From positions 4,881 to 17,810 of the forward strand of contig DNGI01000284.1 of NCBI GenBank assembly GCA_003486645.1: a stretch of DNA of 12,930 nt, in the 5' to 3' direction. Both the position numbers and the translations under genes were made by a program. Of this stretch, positions 1-7,244 are shown piece after piece; within the stretch, counting starts at the first letter, position 1, and every line of letters begins with the position of its first letter. The notes under the pieces were generated by a model, which searched no databases, had not been told where the DNA came from, and saw only the letters and a program-made list of their open reading frames with translations. The DNA is from Cyanobacteria bacterium UBA11370. Its GTDB lineage: Bacteria; Cyanobacteriota; Cyanobacteriia; Cyanobacteriales; Coleofasciculaceae.

Positions 1-71
1 TCCCCCTCACTCTTTTTTAGGGTCATTCAACCGGACATCATATAAGCCCTAGCCGCGCAAAATAAACGTCC

Positions 72-1448
72 TCAATACACCACGACTGGCTGACTTTTCT
101 CAATCGGTGCTAAAGCAGGGAGAGGGCAGTTAGCAAAATCAGGATATTGAGCATCAACCTGAAAAGCTCTTTTAACAATCCAATTAAACAACCATTTAGT
201 GAGTTTTAACTGCCGAAAAATTGCCTGGGGATCTGATAAATGGCTGGAAGGCAACTGCTGTCCCATTACTTTGAGAACTAAACCAATCGGGACATTAATC
301 TGATCCTGTAATTTCAGGAAACGGGTAAAAACTGGCCCGCTAGCAGAAATTAAAGACCCTACACCACCGCGAGTCTGTCCCCAACCGATATAATACAACC
401 CCTTGTAATCATCCAAAAACGCGCCGCCATAACACTTAACCACCGCCCCTTCTACACGCTGAAGTTCCGCAGGCAAAAACGGATAAGCAACGTGATACCC
501 AGTCGCGCAAACAATTAAATCAAAGTCTTCCGAACTCCCATCGACAAATTCAACCTTTCCTCCCTCAAGCCGATGTACCGCAGGTTTAGGAACAATCCGA
601 CCATGTTTCAGATAATAAGGTACTTCATTGTTTAAAGTCGGGTGCTTATCAAAAATGCGATATTTAGGCTGGGGCAAACCATAAACTGAGTGTTGACCGA
701 AAGTAAGGCGGATAATGCCGTAAGCCATTAGCCGTTGAAACCATTGTGGCATCCACCATTGAATTAAATCGACGACCGGAATCCCCGCAAAGGTTTTGGG
801 GAGAAACCACACGGGTTCTCGCATACTTAAAACGCTCTTACTCCCGACTCGTGCTGCTTCGGCGGCAATATCGCAAGCGGAATTACCCCCACCGATGGTC
901 AGAACTCGTTGACCCCTCAACTGAGCCGGATCTTTGTAATCTTTAGAATGAATAATTTTTCCTTTAAACTCTCCGAAGAATTTAGGAAATCGCTTGCACC
1001 AGTGATGGCCATTGCATAGCAAAACTCCCTTGTAGATTCGCTGTTCTCCATTCTCAAACGTTACTTCCCATACGTTATTTTCAATAGGTCGTACATAAGT
1101 AACTGTGCGATTGAGTTCGATAGAGGGGCGCAAATCAAAGTGATCGGCAAAACTGTTGAGATAATCCCGCATCTGTTGAGCGCTGGGGAAGTCGGGATAA
1201 TCCTCCGGCATAGGAAAATGGGTGAACTGGGTCACTTTGCGGGATGAAATAATGTGTGCGGTTTTGTAAACTCCGTGATACCAATTGCCAGCTAACTCGT
1301 CACTGGCATCCACTTGATCGTAGGGGATGCCAGCCGATTGGAGTGCCTGAGCCATACCCAACCCGACAAAACCCGCCCCAATAATTAGATGTTTACCAGT
1401 CGTATGAGTGGCTTTTTCCGTTGCCTGATGTTCGTCAAATTGCCTCAT
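72..1448 (-). CDS. Flavin-containing monooxygenase (FMO / Baeyer-Villiger-like), FAD- and NADPH-dependent
   Basis: Predicted flavoprotein of 458 residues that would insert one oxygen atom from O2 into a lipophilic substrate, using NADPH. The first Rossmann motif (GAGFVG, residues 24-29) binds FAD. The FMO fingerprint FxGxxxHxxxYK is intact at 161-172 (FKGKIIHSKDYK). A second nucleotide-binding motif, GGGNSA (186-191), should bind NADPH, and an ATGY motif follows in the C-terminal half. The length is normal for FMOs. The ATG at 1448 has a strong ribosome site (GGAGG, about 7 nt upstream) and overlaps the end of the preceding dehydrogenase gene by 14 nt, so the two are probably translationally coupled. 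This is the last gene of a four-gene set with two dehydrogenases and an esterase. The substrate is not readable; N-hydroxylation, S-oxidation or Baeyer-Villiger chemistry are all possible. The family call is firm and the reaction is inferred. Confidence 0.93.
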   Translation of the reverse strand: MRQFDEHQATEKATHTTGKHLIIGAGFVGLGMAQALQSAGIPYDQVDASDELAGNWYHGVYKTAHIISSRKVTQFTHFPMPEDYPDFPSAQQMRDYLNSFADHFDLRPSIELNRTVTYVRPIENNVWEVTFENGEQRIYKGVLLCNGHHWCKRFPKFFGEFKGKIIHSKDYKDPAQLRGQRVLTIGGGNSACDIAAEAARVGSKSVLSMREPVWFLPKTFAGIPVVDLIQWWMPQWFQRLMAYGIIRLTFGQHSVYGLPQPKYRIFDKHPTLNNEVPYYLKHGRIVPKPAVHRLEGGKVEFVDGSSEDFDLIVCATGYHVAYPFLPAELQRVEGAVVKCYGGAFLDDYKGLYYIGWGQTRGGVGSLISASGPVFTRFLKLQDQINVPIGLVLKVMGQQLPSSHLSDPQAIFRQLKLTKWLFNWIVKRAFQVDAQYPDFANCPLPALAPIEKSQPVVVY

Positions 1449-2256
1449 CTTTTATCCTCCTAGCAAACCCGTCAGCAATCCAGTAAAAGAAGCGAGGGAA
1501 ATAGCGTTTTAGTAGGTGACTATTGCGAGCGATCGCATCAGGAAATACCTCTAGGCGATCGCAAACAATCCCTTGAATCGTTTGGCGCATCACTTTAGCC
1601 GGATCGGTGATTAAATAGTCCGGTAAATTCTGGTTTTTCTCGGCGAAGGTTCCATACCGTTCGGATTGGAGAATGGGAGTGCGGCTGAAAAAGGGATAAA
1701 CGGCTGTCACCTTAATGTTATAGGCTTTTAATTCATTAAAAAGCCCCTCACTAAACCCGCGCAACCCAAATTTGCTAGCGGAATAATGCACCATGCCAGC
1801 AGTGCTTACCCAACCCGCCAGCGATGAAATATTAACAATATGACCTTTTTGATGGGCAATCATGTCGGTGGCAAACAAAGCGCTCAATCGCATCGGGGTG
1901 AGGAGGTTCACTTGCATCAACCGCTCCCATTGTGGCAGAGGAACTTCATCCATGCGCCCAACCAGTCCGATTCCAGCATTGTTGATCAAAATGTCAACGG
2001 GAATGTCCAGCGCTTTCACCTGCGCGTACAGGGTTTGGCATCCCTCAGTAGAAGCCAGATCGACCGCTAGACAAGCCAATATTTCACCCGTCGAAACTTG
2101 ACGCTGAATGATTTCGACCCGTTTGTGCAGAACATCTGAGTCCAAATCCGTTAGGATTAATCGACTACCTGCCATCAATAGCTGCCGAGTGAGTTCTTGT
2201 CCGAAGCCACCTGCGGCACCAGTAATCAGCACCACGGCTTCCTGTAGCTGGGTCAT
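1435..2256 (-). CDS. Short-chain dehydrogenase/reductase (classical SDR), NAD(P)-dependent
   Basis: Oxidoreductase of 273 residues that would interconvert an alcohol and a ketone or aldehyde. All classical SDR elements are present: TGxxxGxG cofactor loop (TGAAGGFG, 12-19), NNAG (92-95), N117, catalytic S145, and Y158-x3-K162. The C-terminal stretch (about 180-265), rich in aromatic and basic residues, resembles SDRs that act on lipids or retinoid-like substrates at membranes. I chose the ATG at 2256 because AGGGAG lies about 7 nt upstream and the protein then begins just before the first beta strand. The reading frame stays open to an ATG at 2292, but that start would lie inside an inverted repeat and add 12 residues with no SDR character. 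The gene overlaps the monooxygenase gene downstream and is separated from the next SDR by the repeat at 2280-2410. Confidence 0.93.
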   Translation of the reverse strand: MTQLQEAVVLITGAAGGFGQELTRQLLMAGSRLILTDLDSDVLHKRVEIIQRQVSTGEILACLAVDLASTEGCQTLYAQVKALDIPVDILINNAGIGLVGRMDEVPLPQWERLMQVNLLTPMRLSALFATDMIAHQKGHIVNISSLAGWVSTAGMVHYSASKFGLRGFSEGLFNELKAYNIKVTAVYPFFSRTPILQSERYGTFAEKNQNLPDYLITDPAKVMRQTIQGIVCDRLEVFPDAIARNSHLLKRYFPRFFYWIADGFARRIKDEAI

Positions 2257-2279
2257 GATCGACTCCCTGTTAACGTTAG

Positions 2280-2410
2280 TTGACCGAAGCAATTTTAGAT
2301 TTACGAGTTGAGATTGGCTCCATAGTTAAAACTAGGGGCTTGAAACCCAAAATTGTATTGAATCCAAAATCCAAAATCCAAAATCCAAAATCCAAAATTG
2401 CTTCGGTCAA
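2280..2410. repeat. Perfect 17-bp inverted repeat flanking a 97-bp spacer
   Basis: The left arm TTGACCGAAGCAATTTT (2280-2296) is exactly complementary to AAAATTGCTTCGGTCAA (2394-2410). The right arm contains the stop codon of the upstream SDR gene (2407-2409). The left arm ends about 24 bp before the start of the downstream SDR. In the minus-strand mRNA the arms could form a 17-bp stem between the two reading frames, leaving the downstream ribosome site outside it. A small non-autonomous element with terminal inverted repeats is the alternative. I see no clear target-site duplication outside the arms. Confidence 0.8.
2361..2395. repeat. Heptanucleotide tandem repeat, AATCCAA x5
   Basis: Five exact copies of the 7-mer AATCCAA, followed by a partial AATTG that merges into the right arm of the surrounding inverted repeat. 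Short 7-bp tandem repeats of this type are common between genes in filamentous cyanobacteria. The array lies within the loop between the 17-bp arms. Confidence 0.92.
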
Positions 2411-3384
2411 ATTTTAGGCGATCGCAGTGCGTTCAGGAGTAGGAGTGACCAGGGTACGTTAATATTCGGCACAACTCCAGCGTAGTTTCTCAATGCGGGC
2501 AAGGCGAAGGGAATCACGAAACGCAGAGAACGTAACGACACAGGACGCGAACCATCCTCATCGACCAATCCGTAGTGTTGTGCCAATTCAGCCACAATCT
2601 GTACCCGACCTGTCCGGCGCATCACGGTTGGGTCTGCCGCCAGCGCGGCGATCGCCCGTCCTGTGAGTAAGGGGCTTTCCCAATTGTAGCGGTCTTGGAT
2701 CACTAAGTTTTCTAAGTCGGTCGTGTCACTTTGATTCATTTCCTCAGCCAAACGGGAAATATGTTCAGTCCCCACAATTCCTGGCCAAATTGAGAGCGAG
2801 GCGATATTATACGGTTTAAATTCTATAGCCATATCAGCAGCTAGGCGATCGCACGCTGCCTTCCCAGCACCGTAGGCAACACCAAAAATATAAGACAAAC
2901 CGCCCCAGGAGGAAATCGTACAAATGAGTCCCTGCTTATGCTGGAGCATCATCCGCCCTGCAAAAATACTCGCCACATAATGGCTGCGGAGACCAACATT
3001 ATTGCAAGCATCCCACACACTGGGTTCGCAGTCCCAAAAAGGCTTCCCATAAGCATCCTTTAATGCCTGCACTCCTGAGTAAGCATTATTAACCAAGAGG
3101 TCGAGCTGTCCTTGCTCATCTTGAATGCGCTCGAACAGTAAACGTACTTGCTCGTCGTCGCTGTGATCGACTTGCACGGAAATACACGCGCCACCGACTG
3201 CCTCGACGGCTGATTGGGTTTCCTGGAGGCTCCCGGATATGCCATTCTCAGCCTGAGATGTATTAAAACTGCGACCCGTGATGTAGACCGTTGCCCCTGC
3301 CTCAGCGAGTCCAATGGCAATTCCTTTGCCTAAACCCCGCGTCGCACCTGTGACCAATGCGATTTTGCCCTCAAGCTGGTTCAT
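2407..3384 (-). CDS. DHRS1-like short-chain dehydrogenase/reductase
   Basis: SDR of 325 residues, about 60-70 longer than a classical SDR. Core motifs: TGATRGLG (12-19), NNAY (99-102) in place of NNAG, NNVGLRSHY (128-136), S158-S159, and Y171-x3-K175. The order of motifs, including TVYITGR near 33-38, the NNAY variant, GKAACDRLAAD after the catalytic tyrosine and SLSIWPGIV (197-205), matches what I recall of animal DHRS1 (SDR19C family), an NADPH-dependent carbonyl reductase. The extra C-terminal segment (about 270-325) ends in a hydrophobic stretch, as in DHRS1, and may associate with membranes. The start lies 15 nt after the hydrolase stop codon, consistent with one transcript. The stop codon falls inside the 17-bp inverted repeat. 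The substrate is unknown; the DHRS1 relationship comes from sequence recall, not a search. Confidence 0.9.
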   Translation of the reverse strand: MNQLEGKIALVTGATRGLGKGIAIGLAEAGATVYITGRSFNTSQAENGISGSLQETQSAVEAVGGACISVQVDHSDDEQVRLLFERIQDEQGQLDLLVNNAYSGVQALKDAYGKPFWDCEPSVWDACNNVGLRSHYVASIFAGRMMLQHKQGLICTISSWGGLSYIFGVAYGAGKAACDRLAADMAIEFKPYNIASLSIWPGIVGTEHISRLAEEMNQSDTTDLENLVIQDRYNWESPLLTGRAIAALAADPTVMRRTGRVQIVAELAQHYGLVDEDGSRPVSLRSLRFVIPFALPALRNYAGVVPNINVPWSLLLLNALRSPKI

Positions 3385-3399
3385 AATTGTGTGTTGGCA

Positions 3400-4638
3400 T
3401 TAATCAGATTTCAAAGCCCAAGCCAGAAAGCGCTCTGTGTAGTATAAGGCTAATTGATTGCTCATTCCATTAAAAACGGCATCAAAGGTGTGTTCAGCCC
3501 AGGGAATTTCTAGCCATAAGGCACGATTTTCGGTTCCGAGTAATTGCTTGTGGAGTTGCCGTCCAAATTTCACCTTAACGATATGATCACGACTGGGATA
3601 GACCAGTAGAGAAGGGGGAAGGTTGGGTTTGACGTAATTGATGGGAGAAGCTTTTCGGTACATTTGTGCAAGTTCATCGGGGGTTCCTCCCAGAAAGGCA
3701 CGCAGGACGGCACGGACGTTAAGGGGGTCTGGGAAAGGGAGGTCATTGTATCCTTGCACCAGGTCAACCGGACTATAGTAGTTCACCACTGCCCGAACTG
3801 GAATTGTACCTGAACCATAAGCGATTAGTGATGCCAGATGACCCCCAGCGGATCGTCCCATCAGAGCAATTCGCTCCATATCAATTTCCAACTCACCTGC
3901 ATGGGTTTGGATATAGGACAGACCGACCTGTACATCCTCAAGTTGAGCCGGAAAGCGATACTGGGGAGCGTGGCGGTAATCAATCGTCACCATACAATAG
4001 CCTTGTGATGCCATGTAGCGGCTAAACGTCTCGTTATTCTCTGGACTGCCTGCTTGCCAAGCTCCACCGTAAATCATGATGATTGCCGGATAGGAGCCAA
4101 TTTGCATCGGTCGGTAAACGTTCAGTTTCAGTTTCACCCCATCCGGGTTGGCAAACACAATACCCCGGTCAATACGCACTTCCCCGATCGCAATTCCCCG
4201 AAAGACATCTGCGAGGACGAAGGGTTGGGGACGTAAGTGTGCCTGTGCAACTTGAGGAACTGCTGCTAAATAATTGGTTCCTAGAACTGTTTGCACCTCA
4301 GCAGCGATCCGTGCGTTGGCAGTCGGTAATTGAAGCAACGGCAGCAGGCTCAAAAGTAGACTGAGGAGGCTACAAGTCAGTGAGACTCGATACAGCCAAC
4401 CTTCATGCAGCCTAAAAAAGACTAGCAGGAGCGCGATCGCATTGACACTCACCAGCCAGGGGCTTAGTTCTGGCGCTACTACTGCCAAAGGAAACAGGAA
4501 AAGCGCGGGCGCTGGTACGACTACCCAAAGGCTAAAAAATAATCCAATGGCACTTAGAAACCAAGGGATGAACAGCGAGGTCAGGAACGCTCCGAGTAAG
4601 GCAAGTTTTTTGCCGTTGTTACCGTTGGGTCGGGACAT
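3400..4638 (-). CDS. Membrane-anchored alpha/beta-hydrolase, carboxylesterase/lipase type
   Basis: Protein of 412 residues with two parts. Residues about 12-105 form three or four hydrophobic segments (about 12-37, 40-56, 64-76, 86-104), so the N-terminus is embedded in a membrane. Residues about 140-412 form an esterase domain. Visible catalytic elements are the nucleophile elbow GRSAGG (261-266, S263), an oxyanion-hole strand IYGGAW (189-194, with Tyr where HGG esterases have His), a likely acid D351 in SRDHIV, and H383 in AEHTF. The motif DYRHAPQYRFPAQLED (220-235) is typical of the BD-FAE/acetyl-esterase branch. It should hydrolyse an ester. Being first in a set with two dehydrogenases and an FMO, it could cleave an ester made by Baeyer-Villiger oxidation (inference). 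The ATG at 4638 has only a weak ribosome site. Confidence 0.9.
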   Translation of the reverse strand: MSRPNGNNGKKLALLGAFLTSLFIPWFLSAIGLFFSLWVVVPAPALFLFPLAVVAPELSPWLVSVNAIALLLVFFRLHEGWLYRVSLTCSLLSLLLSLLPLLQLPTANARIAAEVQTVLGTNYLAAVPQVAQAHLRPQPFVLADVFRGIAIGEVRIDRGIVFANPDGVKLKLNVYRPMQIGSYPAIIMIYGGAWQAGSPENNETFSRYMASQGYCMVTIDYRHAPQYRFPAQLEDVQVGLSYIQTHAGELEIDMERIALMGRSAGGHLASLIAYGSGTIPVRAVVNYYSPVDLVQGYNDLPFPDPLNVRAVLRAFLGGTPDELAQMYRKASPINYVKPNLPPSLLVYPSRDHIVKVKFGRQLHKQLLGTENRALWLEIPWAEHTFDAVFNGMSNQLALYYTERFLAWALKSD

Positions 4639-4719
4639 CTGCTTTACCGGAAGTAAAGAGTGTAGGGATTTAGTGGAACTGACGACTCATAAGCTGTCAC
4701 GCCTTTAAATTGGGTATCA

Positions 4720-4744
4720 GTAGCGACCAAGATGGTCGCACTAC
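4720..4744. repeat. Small hairpin repeat between two minus-strand genes
   Basis: GCGACCA (4723-4729) and TGGTCGC (4733-4739) pair around the loop AGA. GTAG on the left and CTAC on the right extend the stem with a small bulge. It lies downstream of the secreted-protein gene and upstream of the hydrolase. No T-run follows on either strand, so it is not a clear terminator. It may be a copy of a dispersed cyanobacterial palindrome. Confidence 0.5.
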
Positions 4745-4808
4745 AAGGATTCTGTAATTATTGACAATAAGGTTTAAATGACGAACAGCTTAAACAATCA
4801 ACAACAAA

Positions 4809-5501
4809 TTAATTCAATAGTAAATCAGACTGCAACATTAAATCCAAATCCGTTTCGGGGTAAATAACTACGACTTCTGCTTTCTCGCCTCCTCCTAGAA
4901 CTAAACTTCCTAACGCTCCCAATCCAGCACCAGCTAACACTTCAATTAAATCAATATCACCAAATATCTCAGAAATCACAGCCACCGCCGCGCCACCAAT
5001 CGCCGCACCCTTGAGAATACGACTAATATCTGTTCCTTTATCAATTGTTTCAGTTTCAGTAATGACCTCAGATGTCGCCTCAATTGGCAGTTTTCGATTA
5101 CTATTTTTAAGCGTCAATTCTTCGGCAATAAACTGAGTACCGCCTTCTACAGGTTGCAATTCCCCCTCAATTTTACTCCCTGATGGAATTAGAATTGTGC
5201 CAGCAGAGGAGCGGATATCTCTAGCAACAGTTAGCGTTACAGGTGCAGTTTCATCCGGAGTAACTACAATTTTCTCAGCCTGATCAGATTTCACCCGAAT
5301 TACTGTTCCCGCTTGAACTCTAACCCTTGTGGATTGCGGTGTAACTTGAGTGCGTTGTGGAGGAAAAAGTTGCCCGATACGGTAAGGTTGGGAACTGGCT
5401 GTAGCTGGAGTCGCCATTAGGATAGGAATCGTTGCTGTTGCTGTCATTCCCAGTGCCATGACTAATGCCATTTTAGATTGCCACTGATGAGAAATTAACA
5501 T
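4809..5501 (-). CDS. Secreted or periplasmic protein of unknown function
   Basis: Protein of 230 residues with a signal peptide: Lys10, a hydrophobic core at about 11-30, and a likely cleavage after ATA near residue 35. Residues about 58-160 look like small beta strands, with a pattern AGTVIRV (64-70) and ILIPSGSKIEGELQ (103-116). The (I/V)PxGSxIxGxL style is seen in beta-rich envelope proteins, including VirB10/TrbI-like domains, but this resemblance is weak. Residues about 162-206 form a glycine/alanine-rich hydrophobic zipper (LKGAAIGGAAVAV, then AGAGLGALGSLVLGGG) that could insert into or pack against a membrane. The gene reads divergently from the first kinase and is 170 nt upstream of the hydrolase gene. 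A GGAGGG sequence lies about 9 nt before the ATG. I do not recognise the family. Confidence 0.8.
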   Translation of the reverse strand: MLISHQWQSKMALVMALGMTATATIPILMATPATASSQPYRIGQLFPPQRTQVTPQSTRVRVQAGTVIRVKSDQAEKIVVTPDETAPVTLTVARDIRSSAGTILIPSGSKIEGELQPVEGGTQFIAEELTLKNSNRKLPIEATSEVITETETIDKGTDISRILKGAAIGGAAVAVISEIFGDIDLIEVLAGAGLGALGSLVLGGGEKAEVVVIYPETDLDLMLQSDLLLN

Positions 5502-5773
5502 GGAAGGACACCCTCCAAAGAATATCGCTATGCAGGAACTAGACTGAAATGAGGTTGGAATGTTCCCTGTAAAATGGGAAGTGGGTAAGGGGGAAAATAA
5601 GGCTTACGAATGATAGTTGTTTCTTCGCCTATAATACCAAGGCAACTGGAGAGAATAGACTCATTTTACGAGTATTTTGACTCCGGCTAAGTTTAATAGA
5701 TTCAGTCTCGAAAATTTTAATTTAAAATTGGCTATATTAAAATAACGTGGCGCGACAGGATTGCTACCTTGAT
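5502..5773. promoter_or_regulatory. Divergent intergenic region with AT-rich palindrome upstream of kinase 1
   Basis: This 272-bp gap must hold promoters for the secreted-protein gene (minus) and the kinase array (plus). At 5713-5729 the palindrome AATTTTAA-T-TTAAAATT is perfect with a one-base centre. It is followed at 5733-5738 by TATATT, a possible -10 element on the plus strand. No good -35 is visible at the expected spacing. The palindrome could be an operator, but low-complexity AT sequence makes chance matches likely. Confidence 0.35.
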
Positions 5774-7177
5774 ATGTTGGAAGCACAACAATGTTTACAA
5801 GGGCGTTATCGACTCCAAGAACAACTCGGACAAAATCCGGGGCGGCAAACTTGGCTAGCTCAAGATGTTGGAGTATCACCTGAAGAATTTGTTATCGTTA
5901 AGCTGCTGGCGTTTAACCCCCAAATGCAGTGGGATGAATTCAAGTTATTTGAACGAGAAGCGCAAGTTCTCAAACAATTAAATCATCCCCAAATTCCTCA
6001 ATATCGGGATTATTTTTCCCTGGATCGAGAAACAGGGGGTGGCTTGTACTGGTTCGGATTGGTACAAGACTATATCCCAGGTGCTTCGGTACGGCAACTT
6101 TTAGATAGGGGCAAACGATTTACTCAAACTGAGGTAAAAACAATTGCTCAGTCAGTGTTGGAAATTTTGATTTATTTGCATGGTCTAAATCCACCTGTAT
6201 TGCATCGGGATATTAAGCCGAGTAATTTAATTATAGGTGAAGATAAGCAAGTTTATTTAGTAGATTTTGGAGCTGTACAAAATCAAGCAGCAACGGAAGG
6301 TGTTACCTTTACTGTCGTCGGAACAACTGGCTATTCCCCCTTAGAACAATTTTGGGGAAAAGCTGTACCTGCATCCGATCTTTATGCGTTAGGTGCAACC
6401 CTGATTCATTTATTAACTGGAACTGCACCTGCTGATTTACCCCAACAGGATTTAAGAATTCAATGGAGCGATCGCGTATCTGTAGATCCCCAATTTATTC
6501 GCTGGATTGAAGTCCTAACTGAACCGGATTTAGAACAGCGGTTTAGCACGGCTTCACAAGCCCTAGAAGCCCTATCTAGTAATCGTTACCCTAAAATTCA
6601 TATCCCTACTATTTCTAAACCTCGTGGCAGTCGAGTTAACCTGAATAAAACGCCTTCTTTTTTATCAATTAGAATTCCTAGACCGAAGCGATCGCTTTTG
6701 CAAATTATCAAACTTTTCGGTAACTTATTTCTCACAGTATCATCCCTACCCATTGTATTATTGCTGATTTTTATGCTCATTGGGATTGGTCTTGTTGTGC
6801 TTACCCTACTAATGTATAAGCCAGCTATAGCTTTATTACTACTACCGCTAGTTCTACTCATGGGTTGGTCATTCATCTCTACAAACCAGGAGTTAGGCAG
6901 ATTACACGAAGAAGTTGCTTACACACTCCGTCATATCTTTGGGTATTATTGTCTTTATTTAGATCGAGAATCCTTTCTGCTTGAACAGAAACTTTTTGGG
7001 TTAAGTTATTTGCGCCATGTTGGTAAAATTTCACATATCCAAAATGTTAAACAAATTCCCTTCACTGAGATCAGGCTGGAAACTCAGATGATGAGTTATT
7101 CTTTAGGTCAAGAACTAACAGAAAACGAGCGCCGTTGGTTAGCGCAACAAATTAAAAACTGGCTAAATGAATTATAA
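5774..7177 (+). CDS. Ser/Thr protein kinase 1, membrane-bound with C-terminal soluble domain
   Basis: Kinase of 467 residues that would phosphorylate Ser/Thr on unknown partners. The kinase domain spans about 11-265: ATP-binding lysine K43 (VIVKL), catalytic loop HRDIKPSN (144-151, D146), metal-binding DFG (164-166) and a PLEQFWG activation-segment anchor (189-195). The glycine loop is unusual (GQNPGR, 19-24), with Asn where the second Gly is expected. After a basic linker (about 270-310), two hydrophobic segments (about 316-347 and 349-367) anchor it in the membrane. A C-terminal domain (about 375-467) ends in LTENERRWLAQQIKNWL (448-464), a tail I recall from other cyanobacterial kinases. 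I chose the ATG at 5774 over an in-frame GTG at 5747 because both neighbouring paralogues start at the equivalent residue. No clear ribosome site is visible. First of three tandem kinases. Confidence 0.92.
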   Translation: MLEAQQCLQGRYRLQEQLGQNPGRQTWLAQDVGVSPEEFVIVKLLAFNPQMQWDEFKLFEREAQVLKQLNHPQIPQYRDYFSLDRETGGGLYWFGLVQDYIPGASVRQLLDRGKRFTQTEVKTIAQSVLEILIYLHGLNPPVLHRDIKPSNLIIGEDKQVYLVDFGAVQNQAATEGVTFTVVGTTGYSPLEQFWGKAVPASDLYALGATLIHLLTGTAPADLPQQDLRIQWSDRVSVDPQFIRWIEVLTEPDLEQRFSTASQALEALSSNRYPKIHIPTISKPRGSRVNLNKTPSFLSIRIPRPKRSLLQIIKLFGNLFLTVSSLPIVLLLIFMLIGIGLVVLTLLMYKPAIALLLLPLVLLMGWSFISTNQELGRLHEEVAYTLRHIFGYYCLYLDRESFLLEQKLFGLSYLRHVGKISHIQNVKQIPFTEIRLETQMMSYSLGQELTENERRWLAQQIKNWLNEL

Positions 7178-7180
7178 AAA

Positions 7181-7243
7181 AACAACCAACAACCAACAAC
7201 GAAAAACTAACAACTAACAACCAACAACCAACAACCAACAACT
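7181..7243. repeat. Heptanucleotide tandem repeat, nine AACAACC-type units
   Basis: Nine consecutive 7-mers with consensus AACAACC. Units 1, 2, 6, 7 and 8 are exact; unit 3 ends in G, units 5 and 9 end in T, and unit 4 is AAAAACT. The array begins 4 nt after the kinase 1 stop codon and ends one base before the kinase 2 ATG, so it makes up nearly the whole gap and all of the sequence where a ribosome site would lie. Confidence 0.95.
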
Positions 7244-7244
7244 C

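Noticed and set aside
2257..2292. Earlier ATG for the SDR gene at 1435-2256
   Set aside because: It lies inside the inverted repeat, has no ribosome site and adds residues atypical for SDRs; the ATG at 2256 has AGGGAG upstream.
2280..2410. Insertion sequence between the SDR genes
   Set aside because: At 131 bp it has no transposase, and no target duplication is visible; kept only as an inverted repeat.
5747..5773. In-frame GTG start that would lengthen kinase 1 by nine residues
   Set aside because: Both neighbouring paralogues start at the residue equivalent to the ATG at 5774, and the extra residues have no counterpart.
7181..7243. Heptamer array as a CRISPR
   Set aside because: Units are 7 bp, contiguous and without spacers; this is a simple tandem repeat.
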